This document shows, in pieces, positions 1 to 11,827 of a stretch of DNA of 64,000 nt. The stretch comes from Bacillota bacterium (GTDB taxonomy: Bacteria; Bacillota; Sulfobacillia; JAJZYS01; JAJZLH01). The first letter of the stretch is position 1. The number at the start of each line of letters is the position of its first letter. The stretch covers positions 1-64,000 of the forward strand of contig JAJZLY010000001.1 in NCBI GenBank assembly GCA_021850485.1, read 5' to 3'. Made by a program: the position numbers and the translations under genes. The notes under the pieces were generated by a model. That model saw nothing but the letters and a program-made list of their open reading frames with translations, had not been told where the DNA came from and did no database searches.

Positions 1-2963
<2,963 letters not shown>

Positions 2964-3063
2964 CCGAGTCGTCGAAATGGCCGAAGTCATTCCCTGAGGC
3001 GGGACGCCGTACCGTAGATCCGCTTGGTGACTTCACCGAACACACGCCGTGAGGAGCGCTGAG

Positions 3064-4059
3064 ATGGCAGAGGTTTTGCTCAAGGTCGAGGACCTGGCGA
3101 CCCACTTCCCGACCGATAGCGGCGAGGTTCGAGCCGTGGACGGCATCGACTTAGAGGTACGCGCCGGTGAAACCTTGGGCATCGTCGGCGAGAGCGGATG
3201 CGGAAAGTCGGTGACGGCGCTCTCGATCATGCGGCTGATCACGAAACCTGGCTATTTGGCGCGCGGTCGCATTGAGTTCCAAGGGCGGGACTTGGCTACA
3301 CTATCCGATGCCGAAATGCGCGACGTGCGCGGCAACGAGATCGCTATGATCTTTCAAGAGCCGATGACCTCCTTGAACCCGGTCTACACCGTCGGAGACC
3401 AAATCTCGGAGAGCATCTGCCTACACCTGAACAAGACGCGCAGCGAGGCTCGGGAGATGACCATTGAACTGTTCCGCCGGGTGGGCATTCCCTTGCCCGA
3501 AAAGCGAGTGGACGAGTTTCCCCATCAGTTGTCCGGTGGCATGCGCCAGCGGGTGATGATCGCCATGGCGCTAGCTTGCAACCCTAAGTTGCTCATTGCC
3601 GACGAGCCAACCACGGCCCTAGACGTGACCATCCAGGCCCAGATCCTGGACCTGATGCGCCGTCTGCGCCAGGAGTTTGGCATGTCGATCATCATCATCA
3701 CCCATGACCTAGGCGTCGTCGCCGAGATGGCCGACCGAGTGGCGGTCATGTACGCCGGAAACATCGTGGAGACTACGGACGTGCGCTCGCTGTTCGCTCA
3801 TCCGGAACACCCCTACACCGAGGGACTGCTGCAGTCGATTCCCCGGTTGAATCAAGACCGCAGCCGCCTGCACGTGATCCCAGGCACGGTGCCAAACATG
3901 CTGGAGCTGCCGACTGGCTGCCGCTTCCAGAATCGCTGTCCGTACGTGCGCCCGGCCTGCCGTGAAGCGGAGCCGGAGTTGATCGCACGCCCACCGGACG
4001 GCAGGCTCTATCGTTGCATCGTGCCTCCAGCTGAGCGCACCCAGGAGGAGGCCTCATGA
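3064..4059 (+). CDS. oppD: Oligopeptide/dipeptide ABC transporter ATP-binding protein (OppD-type)
   Basis: One of the two ATPases that power peptide (or nickel) uptake. Walker A is GESGCGKS near residue 43, the signature is LSGGMRQR, Walker B precedes DEPTTALD, and the C-terminal oligopeptide-transporter domain holds [14 protein letters not shown], a Cys-rich loop that binds Fe-S in some homologues. ATG 3064 is chosen because GAGGAG sits 7 bp upstream; an in-frame GTG at 3049 is less likely. The stop overlaps oppF. No binding protein or permease gene (oppA/B/C) lies within the window, so the membrane partners must be encoded elsewhere. The transported substrate cannot be told from an ATPase. 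Confidence 0.93.
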   Translation: MAEVLLKVEDLATHFPTDSGEVRAVDGIDLEVRAGETLGIVGESGCGKSVTALSIMRLITKPGYLARGRIEFQGRDLATLSDAEMRDVRGNEIAMIFQEPMTSLNPVYTVGDQISESICLHLNKTRSEAREMTIELFRRVGIPLPEKRVDEFPHQLSGGMRQRVMIAMALACNPKLLIADEPTTALDVTIQAQILDLMRRLRQEFGMSIIIITHDLGVVAEMADRVAVMYAGNIVETTDVRSLFAHPEHPYTEGLLQSIPRLNQDRSRLHVIPGTVPNMLELPTGCRFQNRCPYVRPACREAEPELIARPPDGRLYRCIVPPAERTQEEAS

Positions 4060-5084
4060 GCGTACAAGTGGCGCCTGCGCTAGGCCACGACGAGACCGCC
4101 CTGGTCCAGGTCCGAGATCTGGTCAAACACTTTCCGATTCGCGGCAGTCTGTCGTTTCGGGCCCACGCCTGGGTGCGGGCGGTGGATGGCGTGTCGTTCG
4201 ACATCCGCAAGGGAGAGACGTTCGGCTTAGTCGGCGAAAGCGGCTGTGGCAAGACGACCACCGGCCGGGTGCTGCTTCGCCTCGAGGAGCCGACTTCTGG
4301 CGACGTCCTGTTCGAGGGCAAGAGTGTGACCCAGGCGTCACGCCACGAGCTGCGCCTGTTGCGGCGGGAGATGCAGATCATCTTCCAAGACCCCTATGGC
4401 TCGCTCAATCCGCGGATGAATGTCGGCAACATCGTGGGCGAACCTTTGGAGATCCACAACATCGCCTCTGGCGCCGACAAGACACGGCGGGTTGAGAAGC
4501 TTTTGGAAGTGGTCGGCCTGGCCAAGCGCCACATCGACCGCTATCCCCACGAGTTCTCCGGAGGTCAGCGCCAGCGCATCGGTATAGCCCGCGCTCTGGC
4601 CCTCAACCCCAAGCTGATCGTTTGCGACGAGCCGGTCTCAGCGCTCGACGTGTCGATTCAGTCCCAGGTCCTCAACTTGCTCGAAGATCTGCAGCAAGAG
4701 TTCAATCTCACCTATCTGGTGATTGCCCACGGTCTCAACGTGGTCAAACACATTTCGGACCGGGTCGGTGTGATGTACCTGGGCAAGATGGTGGAAGTTG
4801 CCGACGGCGACGATCTGTTTGATCATCCGCAACACCCGTACACCGAGGCCCTGCTTTCGGCCATTCCCATCCCTGACCCGACCGCCCGCCGGGAGCGGAT
4901 CGTCCTTCAGGGCGACGTGCCATCGCCGGTCAACCCACCGCCCGGCTGCCGGTTTCATACCCGGTGCCCGTATGCGTTTGACCTCTGTCGCACCGAGGAG
5001 CCGCCACTGGTCGATCTGGGCGGCGGCCACTGGGCCGCCTGCCACCTTCGCAAACCGGGCATGCAGGTGGCCACCCGGGCTTAA
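4056..5084 (+). CDS. oppF: Oligopeptide/dipeptide ABC transporter ATP-binding protein (OppF-type)
   Basis: Second ATPase of the pair. It has Walker A GESGCGKT, signature FSGGQRQR, Walker B/D-loop [10 protein letters not shown] and the C-terminal [14 protein letters not shown] segment. One oddity: the H-loop reads [11 protein letters not shown], where most homologues have SHDL, so the usual Asp after the switch His is a Gly. The His itself is kept, so activity is probably retained. The start overlaps the oppD stop (ATGA). A GC-rich hairpin follows 5 bp after the stop. The pair sits between ligA and gatC, a position where Bacillus has other genes. Confidence 0.93.
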   Translation: MSVQVAPALGHDETALVQVRDLVKHFPIRGSLSFRAHAWVRAVDGVSFDIRKGETFGLVGESGCGKTTTGRVLLRLEEPTSGDVLFEGKSVTQASRHELRLLRREMQIIFQDPYGSLNPRMNVGNIVGEPLEIHNIASGADKTRRVEKLLEVVGLAKRHIDRYPHEFSGGQRQRIGIARALALNPKLIVCDEPVSALDVSIQSQVLNLLEDLQQEFNLTYLVIAHGLNVVKHISDRVGVMYLGKMVEVADGDDLFDHPQHPYTEALLSAIPIPDPTARRERIVLQGDVPSPVNPPPGCRFHTRCPYAFDLCRTEEPPLVDLGGGHWAACHLRKPGMQVATRA

Positions 5085-5089
5085 GACAG

Positions 5090-5115
5090 CGGGCGCCGCC
5101 AAGAGGCGGCGCCCG
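5090..5115 (+). terminator. GC-rich hairpin between oppF and gatC
   Basis: Perfect 11-bp inverted repeat (5090-5100 with 5105-5115) closed by the loop AAGA, directly after the oppF stop. There is no T-tract after it, so it may be a weak or factor-assisted terminator, or a processing/stability hairpin separating oppDF from gatCAB. Confidence 0.55.
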
Positions 5116-5137
5116 ACGCGTCAGGGAGGAATGGCGA

Positions 5138-5425
5138 ATGATTCCGGAAGCCGAGGTCCGTGCGATCGCCGCATTGGCTCGTCTGGACCTGGACGACCAC
5201 GAGGTAGCTAGGTTAGGAACCGAGCTGGGCCAGATCTTGACCTATATCAGCAGCATCATGGCGGCCTTGCCAGCGGACGCCCAGAGGTGGCAGGCAGCGA
5301 GCAACGGTCAGCAGCTGGAGGCAGACCAGGTGGCGGAAAGCCTGCCCTGGGACAGCGCCGTCGGAGCAGCTCCCGTCCACGATGCGGCCGGCTTTGTGGT
5401 GCCTTTTCCGGGAGAGGCGACCTGA
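5138..5425 (+). CDS. gatC: Asp/Glu-tRNA(Asn/Gln) amidotransferase subunit C
   Basis: Small subunit (95 aa) that clamps GatA to GatB in the transamidosome, which converts Glu-tRNA(Gln) (and Asp-tRNA(Asn)) to the amidated forms. The N-terminal pattern EVRAIAALARLDLDD followed by ILTYISSIMAAL is typical. The ATG lies 7 bp after GGGAGGA. The stop TGA overlaps the gatA ATG. First gene of gatCAB; a hairpin upstream separates it from oppDF, but no clear promoter is visible, so transcription may read through from upstream. Confidence 0.94.
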   Translation: MIPEAEVRAIAALARLDLDDHEVARLGTELGQILTYISSIMAALPADAQRWQAASNGQQLEADQVAESLPWDSAVGAAPVHDAAGFVVPFPGEAT

Positions 5426-6900
5426 TGGCCGACTGGTGGCTGGAGAGCGCGGCGGCAGTGCACCGAAGCTTCATCGCAGGCGAACGCTCGGCGTCAGAGA
5501 TCGTGGACGGAGTGCTGGATCGGATCGCCGTGCACGACCCGATCTTGGGTGCGTTTCTCGAGGTGGCGGCCGACCGGGCTAGAGCCAGCGCCCGCCAGCT
5601 GGACCGGCGGCGGCTGGCCGGAGAGCAGCTGGGGCCGCTGGCCGGGGTGCCGGTCGCACTCAAAGACAACCTGGCCACCGACGGACTGCGCACGACAGCC
5701 GGATCGGCCCTCTTGGCGAACTGGCTGCCGCCCTATTCGGCGACCGTGGTCCGGCGCCTGGAAGTCGCCGACGCCTTGATCATCGGCAAGACCAACCTGG
5801 ATGAATTCGCCATGGGGTCGTCCACCGAGCACTCGGCCTTCCAACGGACCAATAACCCTTACGACGCCGATTTGGTTCCGGGAGGCAGCTCGGGGGGATC
5901 GGCTGCAGCCGTGGCCGCTGGCCTGGTGCCCTTGGCCCTGGGGTCCGAGACCGGTGGTTCCGTGCGGCAGCCGGCAGCGTATTGTGGCGTGGTCGGCCTG
6001 AAGCCGACCTATGGCCGGGTCAGCCGCTACGGGCTGATCGCCTTCGCTTCGTCCCTGGATCAGGTGGGGCCGCTCGGCCGTACGGTCGGCGATGTGGCCG
6101 ACGTACTCAGGGTGATCGCAGGTGCCGATCCAGAAGATCCCTCCACCTGTCTGGAGCCGGTCCCGGACTATCGGGCGGCGCTTGGCGGTGGCGTGCAGGG
6201 GTGGCGGGTGGCGATGCCCGAGGAACTGCAAAAAGGTGCAGATGCCAAGCTTCAGGCCAGGGCTGAACAGGCGTTTTCAGCCCTGGTGGCGGCCGGTGCC
6301 CGGCCCGTGTCGGTGTGCCTGCCGCACCTGGAGGCAGCGCTCGCCACATACTATGTGATCGCCCCCGCCGAGGCCTCCTCCAACTTGTCGAGATTCGATG
6401 GCGTGCGGTTTGGCGTGCGCCAGGGGGGAGACCGCGAGTTGGCCGATATGTACAGCCAGACCCGGGGCCGCGGCTTTGGCCCAGAGGTAAAGCGGCGGAT
6501 CATGATCGGCACCTATGCGCTATCGGCCGGCTACGTAGACGCTTTTTACGTGCAGGCACAGCGGTTGCGCCAGCTGTTGGCCGAAGACTTTGCGGCCGCT
6601 TTTTCCATGGCCGACATCTTGGTCACGCCGACCACGCCCAGCTTGCCGTTTCGATTCGGGGCTCATGACCACGATCCGCTCGCCATGTATGCCAACGACG
6701 CCCTCACGTTGCCGGCCAATTTGGTCGGCGTGCCGGCGATCAGTGTGCCGGCAGGACTGACGGCGGGTCTGCCGGTCGGCATTCAGTTGATGGCGCCTGC
6801 CTTTGCCGAACGAGCCCTACTTCAGGCCGCCCAGGTGGTTGAGGATCACTTCGGGCCAGCCGCGGCGATCACGCCACGGCGCGGGGGTGGCCAGCCATGA
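5425..6900 (+). CDS. gatA: Asp/Glu-tRNA(Asn/Gln) amidotransferase subunit A (amidase)
   Basis: Amidase-signature enzyme that releases ammonia from glutamine for tRNA amidation. The Ser-cisSer-Lys triad is visible as K80 (VALKDN), S155 ([10 protein letters not shown]) and S179 (GSETGGSV). Its 491 aa match the family. The frame is open further upstream through gatC, but the ATG at 5425 that overlaps the gatC stop gives the standard N-terminus. The stop overlaps gatB (ATGA). The whole gatCAB unit is tightly coupled, which fits a 1:1:1 complex. Confidence 0.96.
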   Translation: MADWWLESAAAVHRSFIAGERSASEIVDGVLDRIAVHDPILGAFLEVAADRARASARQLDRRRLAGEQLGPLAGVPVALKDNLATDGLRTTAGSALLANWLPPYSATVVRRLEVADALIIGKTNLDEFAMGSSTEHSAFQRTNNPYDADLVPGGSSGGSAAAVAAGLVPLALGSETGGSVRQPAAYCGVVGLKPTYGRVSRYGLIAFASSLDQVGPLGRTVGDVADVLRVIAGADPEDPSTCLEPVPDYRAALGGGVQGWRVAMPEELQKGADAKLQARAEQAFSALVAAGARPVSVCLPHLEAALATYYVIAPAEASSNLSRFDGVRFGVRQGGDRELADMYSQTRGRGFGPEVKRRIMIGTYALSAGYVDAFYVQAQRLRQLLAEDFAAAFSMADILVTPTTPSLPFRFGAHDHDPLAMYANDALTLPANLVGVPAISVPAGLTAGLPVGIQLMAPAFAERALLQAAQVVEDHFGPAAAITPRRGGGQP

Positions 6901-8315
6901 TCGAGGCGGTGATCGGCCTTGAGGTGCACATCGAGCTGGGCACCAAGACCAAGATGTTTTGCCGTTGCGAGAACCGCTTTGGAGCGAAGGCGAATACGCT
7001 CACGTGCCCAGTGTGCCTGGGTTTGCCCGGGGCATTGCCCCGGCCCAACCTCGAGGCGGTGGAGCGGGTGGTGCGACTTGCCTTGGCTGTGGGTGCCGAG
7101 GTGGCACCGGTGTTGGAGTTTGACCGCAAACACTACTTCTACCCTGATTTGCCCAAGGGCTACCAGATCAGCCAGTCGCGCACGGTTTTGGCCCGCGGGG
7201 GTGCCATACAGGTCGGGCTGCGCCAGATCGGTCTGCACCACCTGCACCTGGAAGAGGACGCCGGCAAGCTCGCACATCTGGGCGGCCGGGCCAGCGTGGA
7301 CTTGAACCGGGCCGGCGTGCCGCTGGTGGAGATCGTGTCTTTGCCTGAGATGCGCAGTGGGGCCGAGGCCAGAGCTTTTCTGGAGGAGATCCGGCTATTG
7401 GCCGAGCACCTGGCTGTGGCCGAGGTGCGGATGGAAGAGGGCGTGCTGCGGGCCGATCTCAACGTCTCGGTACGACAGGTGGGTGACCCGCGGTTGAATC
7501 CCCGCACCGAGGTCAAGAACATGAATTCATTTCGCGCCTTGGAGCGGGCGGTCGCCTACGAGGTGGCGCGCCAGTCGCAGGCCCTGGAGCGCGGTGAGTC
7601 ATTGGCACAAGAGACCAGAGGATGGGATGACCAAGCCGGCCAGACCTATCCCCAGCGCCGCAAAGAGACAGCCGATGACTACCGCTATCTGCCAGAACCG
7701 GACCTGCCCAGCTATCCCGTGTCGGCCGCCTGGGTGGCGGATATCGCCTCTTGCCTGCCGCCGGGGCCAGCCGACTTGCGCCAGCGGTTTTTCGCACACG
7801 GACTTTCCGCAGAAACGGTGGCAGTGATCTTGGAGTCGCGGGCCCGCAGCCAGCTGTTCGAGCAGACCGCAGCGCTGGGCGCAGATCCGGTGGTGGTTGG
7901 CCAGTGGATTGTCGGCGACCTGGCGCGGGTGGAGCGGGAAAGCGGCGAAAGTCTCGCTGACCGTGCCTATGCGGCCGCAGACCTGGCCGACTTGATTCAG
8001 CGGGTCGCCACCGGCAGCCTGGCGGGACCAGGAGCCAAGCGGGCACTGGAACTGAGCTATCGGGACCGGCGCAGCGTCAGCGCGGTGGTGGCGGAGGAGG
8101 GGCTGAGCGCGATCAGTGACGAGGGCGCGCTCGATCCCCTGATCGATCAGGTGCTGGCTGCCCATCCGGGTGCCGTCCAAGACCTCTTGGCCGGCCAGGA
8201 GAAGGCCTTGGGCTTTTTGCTGGGACAGCTGATGCGAAAGTCCCGCAGCGTCGATCCCAAGGTGGCGGCCAAACGGATTCGAGAGCGGGCGCAGGCGTGC
8301 AACACCGGGTTCTGA
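6897..8315 (+). CDS. gatB: Asp/Glu-tRNA(Asn/Gln) amidotransferase subunit B
   Basis: Kinase/transferase subunit that phosphorylates tRNA-bound Glu or Asp and adds ammonia. The N-terminus has [13 protein letters not shown], and the zinc cysteines lie in MFCRC...CPVCLGLPG. A central NxxxEVKNMNSF-type motif (TEVKNMNSFRALERA) and a C-terminal YqeY-like tail domain are present. Length is 472 aa. The start overlaps gatA and the 3' end overlaps the next gene by 19 bp. Confidence 0.96.
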   Translation: MIEAVIGLEVHIELGTKTKMFCRCENRFGAKANTLTCPVCLGLPGALPRPNLEAVERVVRLALAVGAEVAPVLEFDRKHYFYPDLPKGYQISQSRTVLARGGAIQVGLRQIGLHHLHLEEDAGKLAHLGGRASVDLNRAGVPLVEIVSLPEMRSGAEARAFLEEIRLLAEHLAVAEVRMEEGVLRADLNVSVRQVGDPRLNPRTEVKNMNSFRALERAVAYEVARQSQALERGESLAQETRGWDDQAGQTYPQRRKETADDYRYLPEPDLPSYPVSAAWVADIASCLPPGPADLRQRFFAHGLSAETVAVILESRARSQLFEQTAALGADPVVVGQWIVGDLARVERESGESLADRAYAAADLADLIQRVATGSLAGPGAKRALELSYRDRRSVSAVVAEEGLSAISDEGALDPLIDQVLAAHPGAVQDLLAGQEKALGFLLGQLMRKSRSVDPKVAAKRIRERAQACNTGF

Positions 8316-9610
8316 TCGAAGACCTCGGCCAACACGGCGAAGGTGTGGGCCGGGTCGATGGCCGCGTGGTGTTCGTCGCTGGTGCCACGCTGGGCGATGA
8401 GGTGTTGGTCTCCTTCGACCCCGCTCGCCGGAAGATGGCGAAGGGCGAACTGCTCGCCGTGATCACGCCGTCTTTGGACCGGGTGGCTCCGGCCTGCCCG
8501 GTGGCCAAGGAGTGCGGCGGTTGTCAGACGATGGAGCTTTCCTACCCGGCGGAGTTGCGGTGGAAACAGCGGCGCGTCGAGCAGACGCTGCGGCGGCTGG
8601 GCGGGGTGGAGGCCGAGGTGGAGCCGACCAGGCCGTCTGCCAGCCCGTTGGGATATCGGCATAAGGCGACGATGCCGGTCGGAGGTCTGCGCGGCCGTAT
8701 TCGACTTGGCTATTACGCGCCGTTTAGTCACACACTGGTGCCAGCCGAACATTGCCCGGTGTTGCACCCTGATCTAAACCGCGCCGCCCTGGCTGTGCAG
8801 GAGGCAGCCAATCAGATGGGCGTGGCGCCTGAGGCCGCAGCCAGTGGATTGCGCAGCCTGATGGCCAGACGCTCGGCGTCGACCGGGGCGGTGCAACTGG
8901 TGCTGACCGGCCACAACCTGGACCGCTATCCGTGGGCCAGTGTGCTGCCGCCGCTGCTGCCCGGCTTGGCGGGGATCACTCTGGCCAAGCCGACCGAGTC
9001 GGTCAACAGGCTGGTCGGGACCAGCGGAGCTTTGGCCTGGGGCGAAGCGCGGATCAGCGAGCAGTTGCTCGATATCCGCTTTCAGATTTCGCCGCTGTCA
9101 TTTTTTCAGATCAATCCGGCGCTGGCGGCGGAGATGGCCCTGACCGTGAAGCAGGCGCTGGGCCACGTAGCTGGCACCTTGGTCGACCTGTACGCCGGAA
9201 CCGGTACCTTCGCCCTGACCCTGGCCGGCATAGCCGAGCGGACCGTGGCCGTGGAAGCGGTGGCTGACGCCGTTGCCGATGGGGAGCTCAACGCTCGAGC
9301 CAACCACAGGACAGATGTTGCCTTTGTGCGCGCAGACGCCGAATCTGGCTTGAAGGACCTGCTGGCCGCCAGGGAGCCGATCGGGGCGGTGGTGATTGAT
9401 CCGCCGCGCAAAGGGGCGCTGGAACTGATGGCTCCGCTGGCTGCCGCGCAGATTCCGCAGATCGCCTACATCTCGTGCGACGTGGCTACCCTGGCTCGGG
9501 ATCTGGCGGCGCTGGGCGATGCCTACCGGGTGGAGCGGGTGGTGCCGTTTGACTTCTTCCCGCGCACAGTCCACGTCGAGACCCTGGTGCTGCTGGCGCG
9601 CCGTCGCTGA
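8297..9610 (+). CDS. rlmCD: 23S rRNA (uracil-C5)-methyltransferase, RlmCD/TrmA family
   Basis: SAM-dependent enzyme that makes 5-methyluridine in 23S rRNA. An N-terminal TRAM-type domain (residues 1-60) is followed by Fe-S cysteines (CPVAKECGGC), the SAM site DLYAGTGTFAL, the DPPRKG motif and the catalytic cysteine in YISCDVATLARDL. GTG 8297, inside the end of gatB, gives a full TRAM domain. In Bacillus an orthologue of this family also follows gatCAB, which supports the assignment. Whether it is the dual-site (RlmCD) or single-site form cannot be told from sequence. Confidence 0.88.
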   Translation: MQHRVLIEDLGQHGEGVGRVDGRVVFVAGATLGDEVLVSFDPARRKMAKGELLAVITPSLDRVAPACPVAKECGGCQTMELSYPAELRWKQRRVEQTLRRLGGVEAEVEPTRPSASPLGYRHKATMPVGGLRGRIRLGYYAPFSHTLVPAEHCPVLHPDLNRAALAVQEAANQMGVAPEAAASGLRSLMARRSASTGAVQLVLTGHNLDRYPWASVLPPLLPGLAGITLAKPTESVNRLVGTSGALAWGEARISEQLLDIRFQISPLSFFQINPALAAEMALTVKQALGHVAGTLVDLYAGTGTFALTLAGIAERTVAVEAVADAVADGELNARANHRTDVAFVRADAESGLKDLLAAREPIGAVVIDPPRKGALELMAPLAAAQIPQIAYISCDVATLARDLAALGDAYRVERVVPFDFFPRTVHVETLVLLARRR

Positions 9611-10020
9611 GTAGGCTGGCCCCGACGGCAGGCGGCCTGATGTCCGCTGGACGCCACGACCGATGTTCGCCAACTGACGTCGCGGCGGTGGCGGCGCTTA
9701 GGCAAATGCGCAACCAATAGCGGTCAAAGAGCAACGGCAGGCGCTGGCGCGCACTGTGAATACCAAAGGCGCCTCAAGTACCCAGGTGCCTTGGATCCGC
9801 GCATGGGAGACCGGTCGGCATGCTAGCACTCGCGGGTGCGCTAAGCCAGTCAGGGCCACACTGCAGCAAACAGGTAGAATCCTTAAGTTGCAGATAGGAA
9901 CTAGAGTGCTGAATTTAAAAGAGCGTTATCTGGCGTGAAAAACGTATTTAGGACGCACCGAGGCGGAGAAGCGGAGCCCATAGCAATTGGAAGAAAAGAC
10001 TGATGGGGCAGTGGGCGAAA
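9611..10020. other. Intergenic region, no convincing gene
   Basis: About 400 bp without a supported gene. It becomes visibly more AT-rich after about 9890. One imperfect hairpin (9766-9774 with 9784-9792, one G-U pair, 9-base loop) is present. A 60-codon open frame at 9756-9938 has no ribosome site and no recognisable features, so I do not call it. Confidence 0.5.
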
Positions 10021-10048
10021 TTGACAATAGGGTAAGGACGAGTATGCT
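10021..10048 (+). promoter_or_regulatory. Strong sigma-A type promoter
   Basis: The -35 box TTGACA (10021-10026) matches consensus exactly. It is followed after 16 bp by TATGCT (10043-10048, 4 of 6). This is the best promoter in the window and lies 33 bp upstream of the small gene at 10081. Confidence 0.75.
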
Positions 10049-10080
10049 AAAGATGACAGTAACTGGAAGGGGGTGAGCAT

Positions 10081-10257
10081 GTGAACCCGGATAAGAGGCT
10101 TGAACCGACCGAGCTTGAGAAGGAACCGGAAGAGAGAGACGACGGCCCTAAGGGCCAGAAGGACGAGCGCAGGGCGGACCAGGACGGTCCCGAGCAGCGC
10201 AACGGCGAGATTACCTTCGACGGCCCCAAGGAGCACGCCAATGTCAGTAAAGACTGA
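10081..10257 (+). CDS. Small highly charged protein, 58 aa, unknown function
   Basis: The GTG start lies 7 bp after a GGAAGGGGG ribosome site and downstream of a near-consensus promoter; a hairpin follows about 100 bp later. The product is almost entirely hydrophilic: roughly half its residues are Asp, Glu, Lys or Arg, with several Gly/Pro and no Cys or membrane segment (starts NPDKRLEPTELEKEP, ends ITFDGPKEHANVSKD). It is therefore likely disordered and cytosolic. I recognise no family. It resembles in style small acidic or charged stress or nucleic-acid-associated proteins, but that is only a guess. The combined signals (promoter, ribosome site, terminator) support a real, well-expressed gene. 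Confidence 0.6.
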   Translation: MNPDKRLEPTELEKEPEERDDGPKGQKDERRADQDGPEQRNGEITFDGPKEHANVSKD

Positions 10258-10358
10258 CCCTGGAGGCAACCACCAACATACATAGGAGCGGATTGCACAC
10301 GTGTGTTCGGCTGCCTGCAGGCAACCCACGAAGACCGCCTGGCCCCTGTTCCAAACTT

Positions 10359-10385
10359 AGAGGCGACCTCACTGAGGTCGCCTCT
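10359..10385 (+). terminator. Perfect 13-bp inverted repeat, likely bidirectional terminator
   Basis: Positions 10359-10371 pair perfectly with 10373-10385; in practice about 10 bp with a 7-base loop. It sits after the small gene at 10081 and also beyond the 3' end of the minus-strand cupin genes, so it may serve both. There is only a weak pyrimidine tail. Confidence 0.6.
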
Positions 10386-10519
10386 CGTGCGCGTGAGTCA
10401 TGGCGAGGAGCCCTGGCGGCGAGACCGACGATCCAGCGCAGCACCAGGGGCTGGCGGTGGCGAATTGGCGGGCTGAGGGCCGGGCATTTGACCACAGCGA
10501 GCGCCAGCGGCGGATCAGC

Positions 10520-11017
10520 TCACTCCTCGCCGTCGAAATAATCGGCCTCCGCCATCCGAAAGACGTGCCCAGCTGTCGCCCACTTCTGAGAGTCCGGATA
10601 CCAGCAGGTCTCGTCGACCGGATTGTCAGCGATCACGTAATAGGTGAGGTCCTCAGATCCGGCGTTTTCGATGGTGTGCACCCAACCCGGCGGTTGCATG
10701 ATGTGGTCGCCGGGCTCCATCGGGATCGGATCTGCCCCGTCTTCCTGGACCATCAGACCCTTGCCAGACAGAACGATATAGTACTCCCACTGCATGCTGT
10801 GGGAGTGGCGGGGAAAGGACCTCTTGCCCGGCTGCACCCGCACCAGTTCGATGTCAAAAGGCCGCCGGCGAACGGGTGCATGCTCATCTGGGACCCGGGC
10901 AGCAGCCGTGAGATGCAGCGAAACCTCGCGGCCCAGCTCCAGGAACACACCCTTGGGAGAACGCCACTCGGACCACGGGACTGCGGCCTCGTTCACGCGC
11001 ACACCAGCTGGCTCCAT
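10520..11017 (-). CDS. Cupin-domain protein (paralogue A)
   Basis: Single-domain cupin, 165 aa. Cupin motif 1 is visible as RHSHSMQWEYYIVLSGKG (two His and a Glu as metal ligands). Motif 2 is PMEPGDHIMQPPGWVHTIEN. The metal site looks intact, so an enzyme or small-molecule binder is possible, but the substrate is unknown. The start at MEPAGVRVN is chosen because GGAGG lies 9 bp upstream and the paralogue at 11138 begins with the matching MEPGGVRMN. The frame is open further upstream without support. Both end in an acidic D-Y-x-D-G-E-E tail. It lies 120 bp downstream of its paralogue on the same strand. Confidence 0.85.
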   Translation of the reverse strand: MEPAGVRVNEAAVPWSEWRSPKGVFLELGREVSLHLTAAARVPDEHAPVRRRPFDIELVRVQPGKRSFPRHSHSMQWEYYIVLSGKGLMVQEDGADPIPMEPGDHIMQPPGWVHTIENAGSEDLTYYVIADNPVDETCWYPDSQKWATAGHVFRMAEADYFDGEE

Positions 11018-11137
11018 CGGGATCCGCCTCCGCTCCTCAGTCTTCGCTGTCCGGGCCCCTACAGGTTCCGCGGAGACGACCCACCTCCCGCCATGCAAAC
11101 CGGCTCGCTGCTGGCCGCTGGGGCGGACGCACTGCGC

Positions 11138-11635
11138 TCACTCCTCACCGTCCCAGTAGTCGGTCTCGATCATCCTGAAGATGTGCCCGCCCTTGCCCCA
11201 CTTATCAGAGTCCGGATAGCGCCAGGTTTCATCGACCGGGTTGTCGGCGATGACGTAGTAGGTGAGATCTTCTCCGCCGCTGTTCTCCACAGTATGGACC
11301 CAGCCAGCCGGCAGACTGAGATGGTCGCCGGGCTCCATCGGGATCGGATCTGCCCCGTCCTCCTGTAGCATCCGGCCCCGGCCGGTGAGGACGATGTAGT
11401 ACTCCCACTGCATGCTGTGCGCGTGTCTTGGGCAGTTTCGTTTACCAGGCGGCAGACGAACGAGCCGAATCTCGAACGGACGCGGGCGCATGAGGGGGTC
11501 CGCACCTGGCACCTTGGGCGTGGCAGTGAGCTGCAGTGAGATGTCGCGGTCAAATCCTCCGTAAACACCGTTGGGAGAGCCGTAGGGCTCCCAGGCCATG
11601 GCCGCTTGGTTCATGCGAACACCGCCCGGTTCCAT
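11138..11635 (-). CDS. Cupin-domain protein (paralogue B)
   Basis: Tandem paralogue of the cupin at 10520 and of the same length (165 aa). Long stretches are identical or nearly so: HSMQWEYYIVL, EDGADPIPMEPGDH, EDLTYYVIADNPVDET and the DGEE end. The N-terminal third has diverged more. Metal-ligand motif RHAHSMQWEYY is intact. ATG 11635 has GGAGG 6 bp upstream. The pair arose by duplication and may be co-transcribed, B first. Function is unknown; the C-terminal YPDSxKW...FRM segment is shared and may be useful for family searches. Confidence 0.85.
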   Translation of the reverse strand: MEPGGVRMNQAAMAWEPYGSPNGVYGGFDRDISLQLTATPKVPGADPLMRPRPFEIRLVRLPPGKRNCPRHAHSMQWEYYIVLTGRGRMLQEDGADPIPMEPGDHLSLPAGWVHTVENSGGEDLTYYVIADNPVDETWRYPDSDKWGKGGHIFRMIETDYWDGEE

Positions 11636-11662
11636 CTGAGCCCTCCCCCTGCGTCTTGGCCG

Positions 11663-11682
11663 CCGAGGCAACGAAGCCTCGG
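11663..11682 (-). promoter_or_regulatory. Hairpin in the leader of cupin paralogue B
   Basis: 7-bp perfect stem (11663-11669 with 11676-11682) with a 6-base loop, just upstream of the ribosome site of the cupin gene. It may be a leader structure or a chance repeat. Confidence 0.3.
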
Positions 11683-11827
11683 ATCACGACGAAGACCGGG
11701 AGTTTTTCGGGGCCAGGGCCGGCGATCCTCCCACTTCGTGCCTGTGCGGCGAAGCTGGCCGCACCACGACGGCCAATTTCCTCTGTCGCAGATCGGCCCC
11801 GTTTGCCGCGGACGGCGTCCGGTCGGT

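Noticed and set aside
9756-9938. 60-codon frame after rlmCD
   Set aside because: No ribosome site or promoter, and composition unlike coding DNA here.
10301-10360. 19-codon frame (starts MCSAACRQP) before the hairpin
   Set aside because: Ribosome site too far away (about 12 bp); too short to support. Mentioned only in the micro-gene finding.
10400-11368. Plus-strand open frame of 322 codons across the cupin pair
   Set aside because: Antisense to two cupins with clear motifs; appears twice in similar form because the genes are duplicated.
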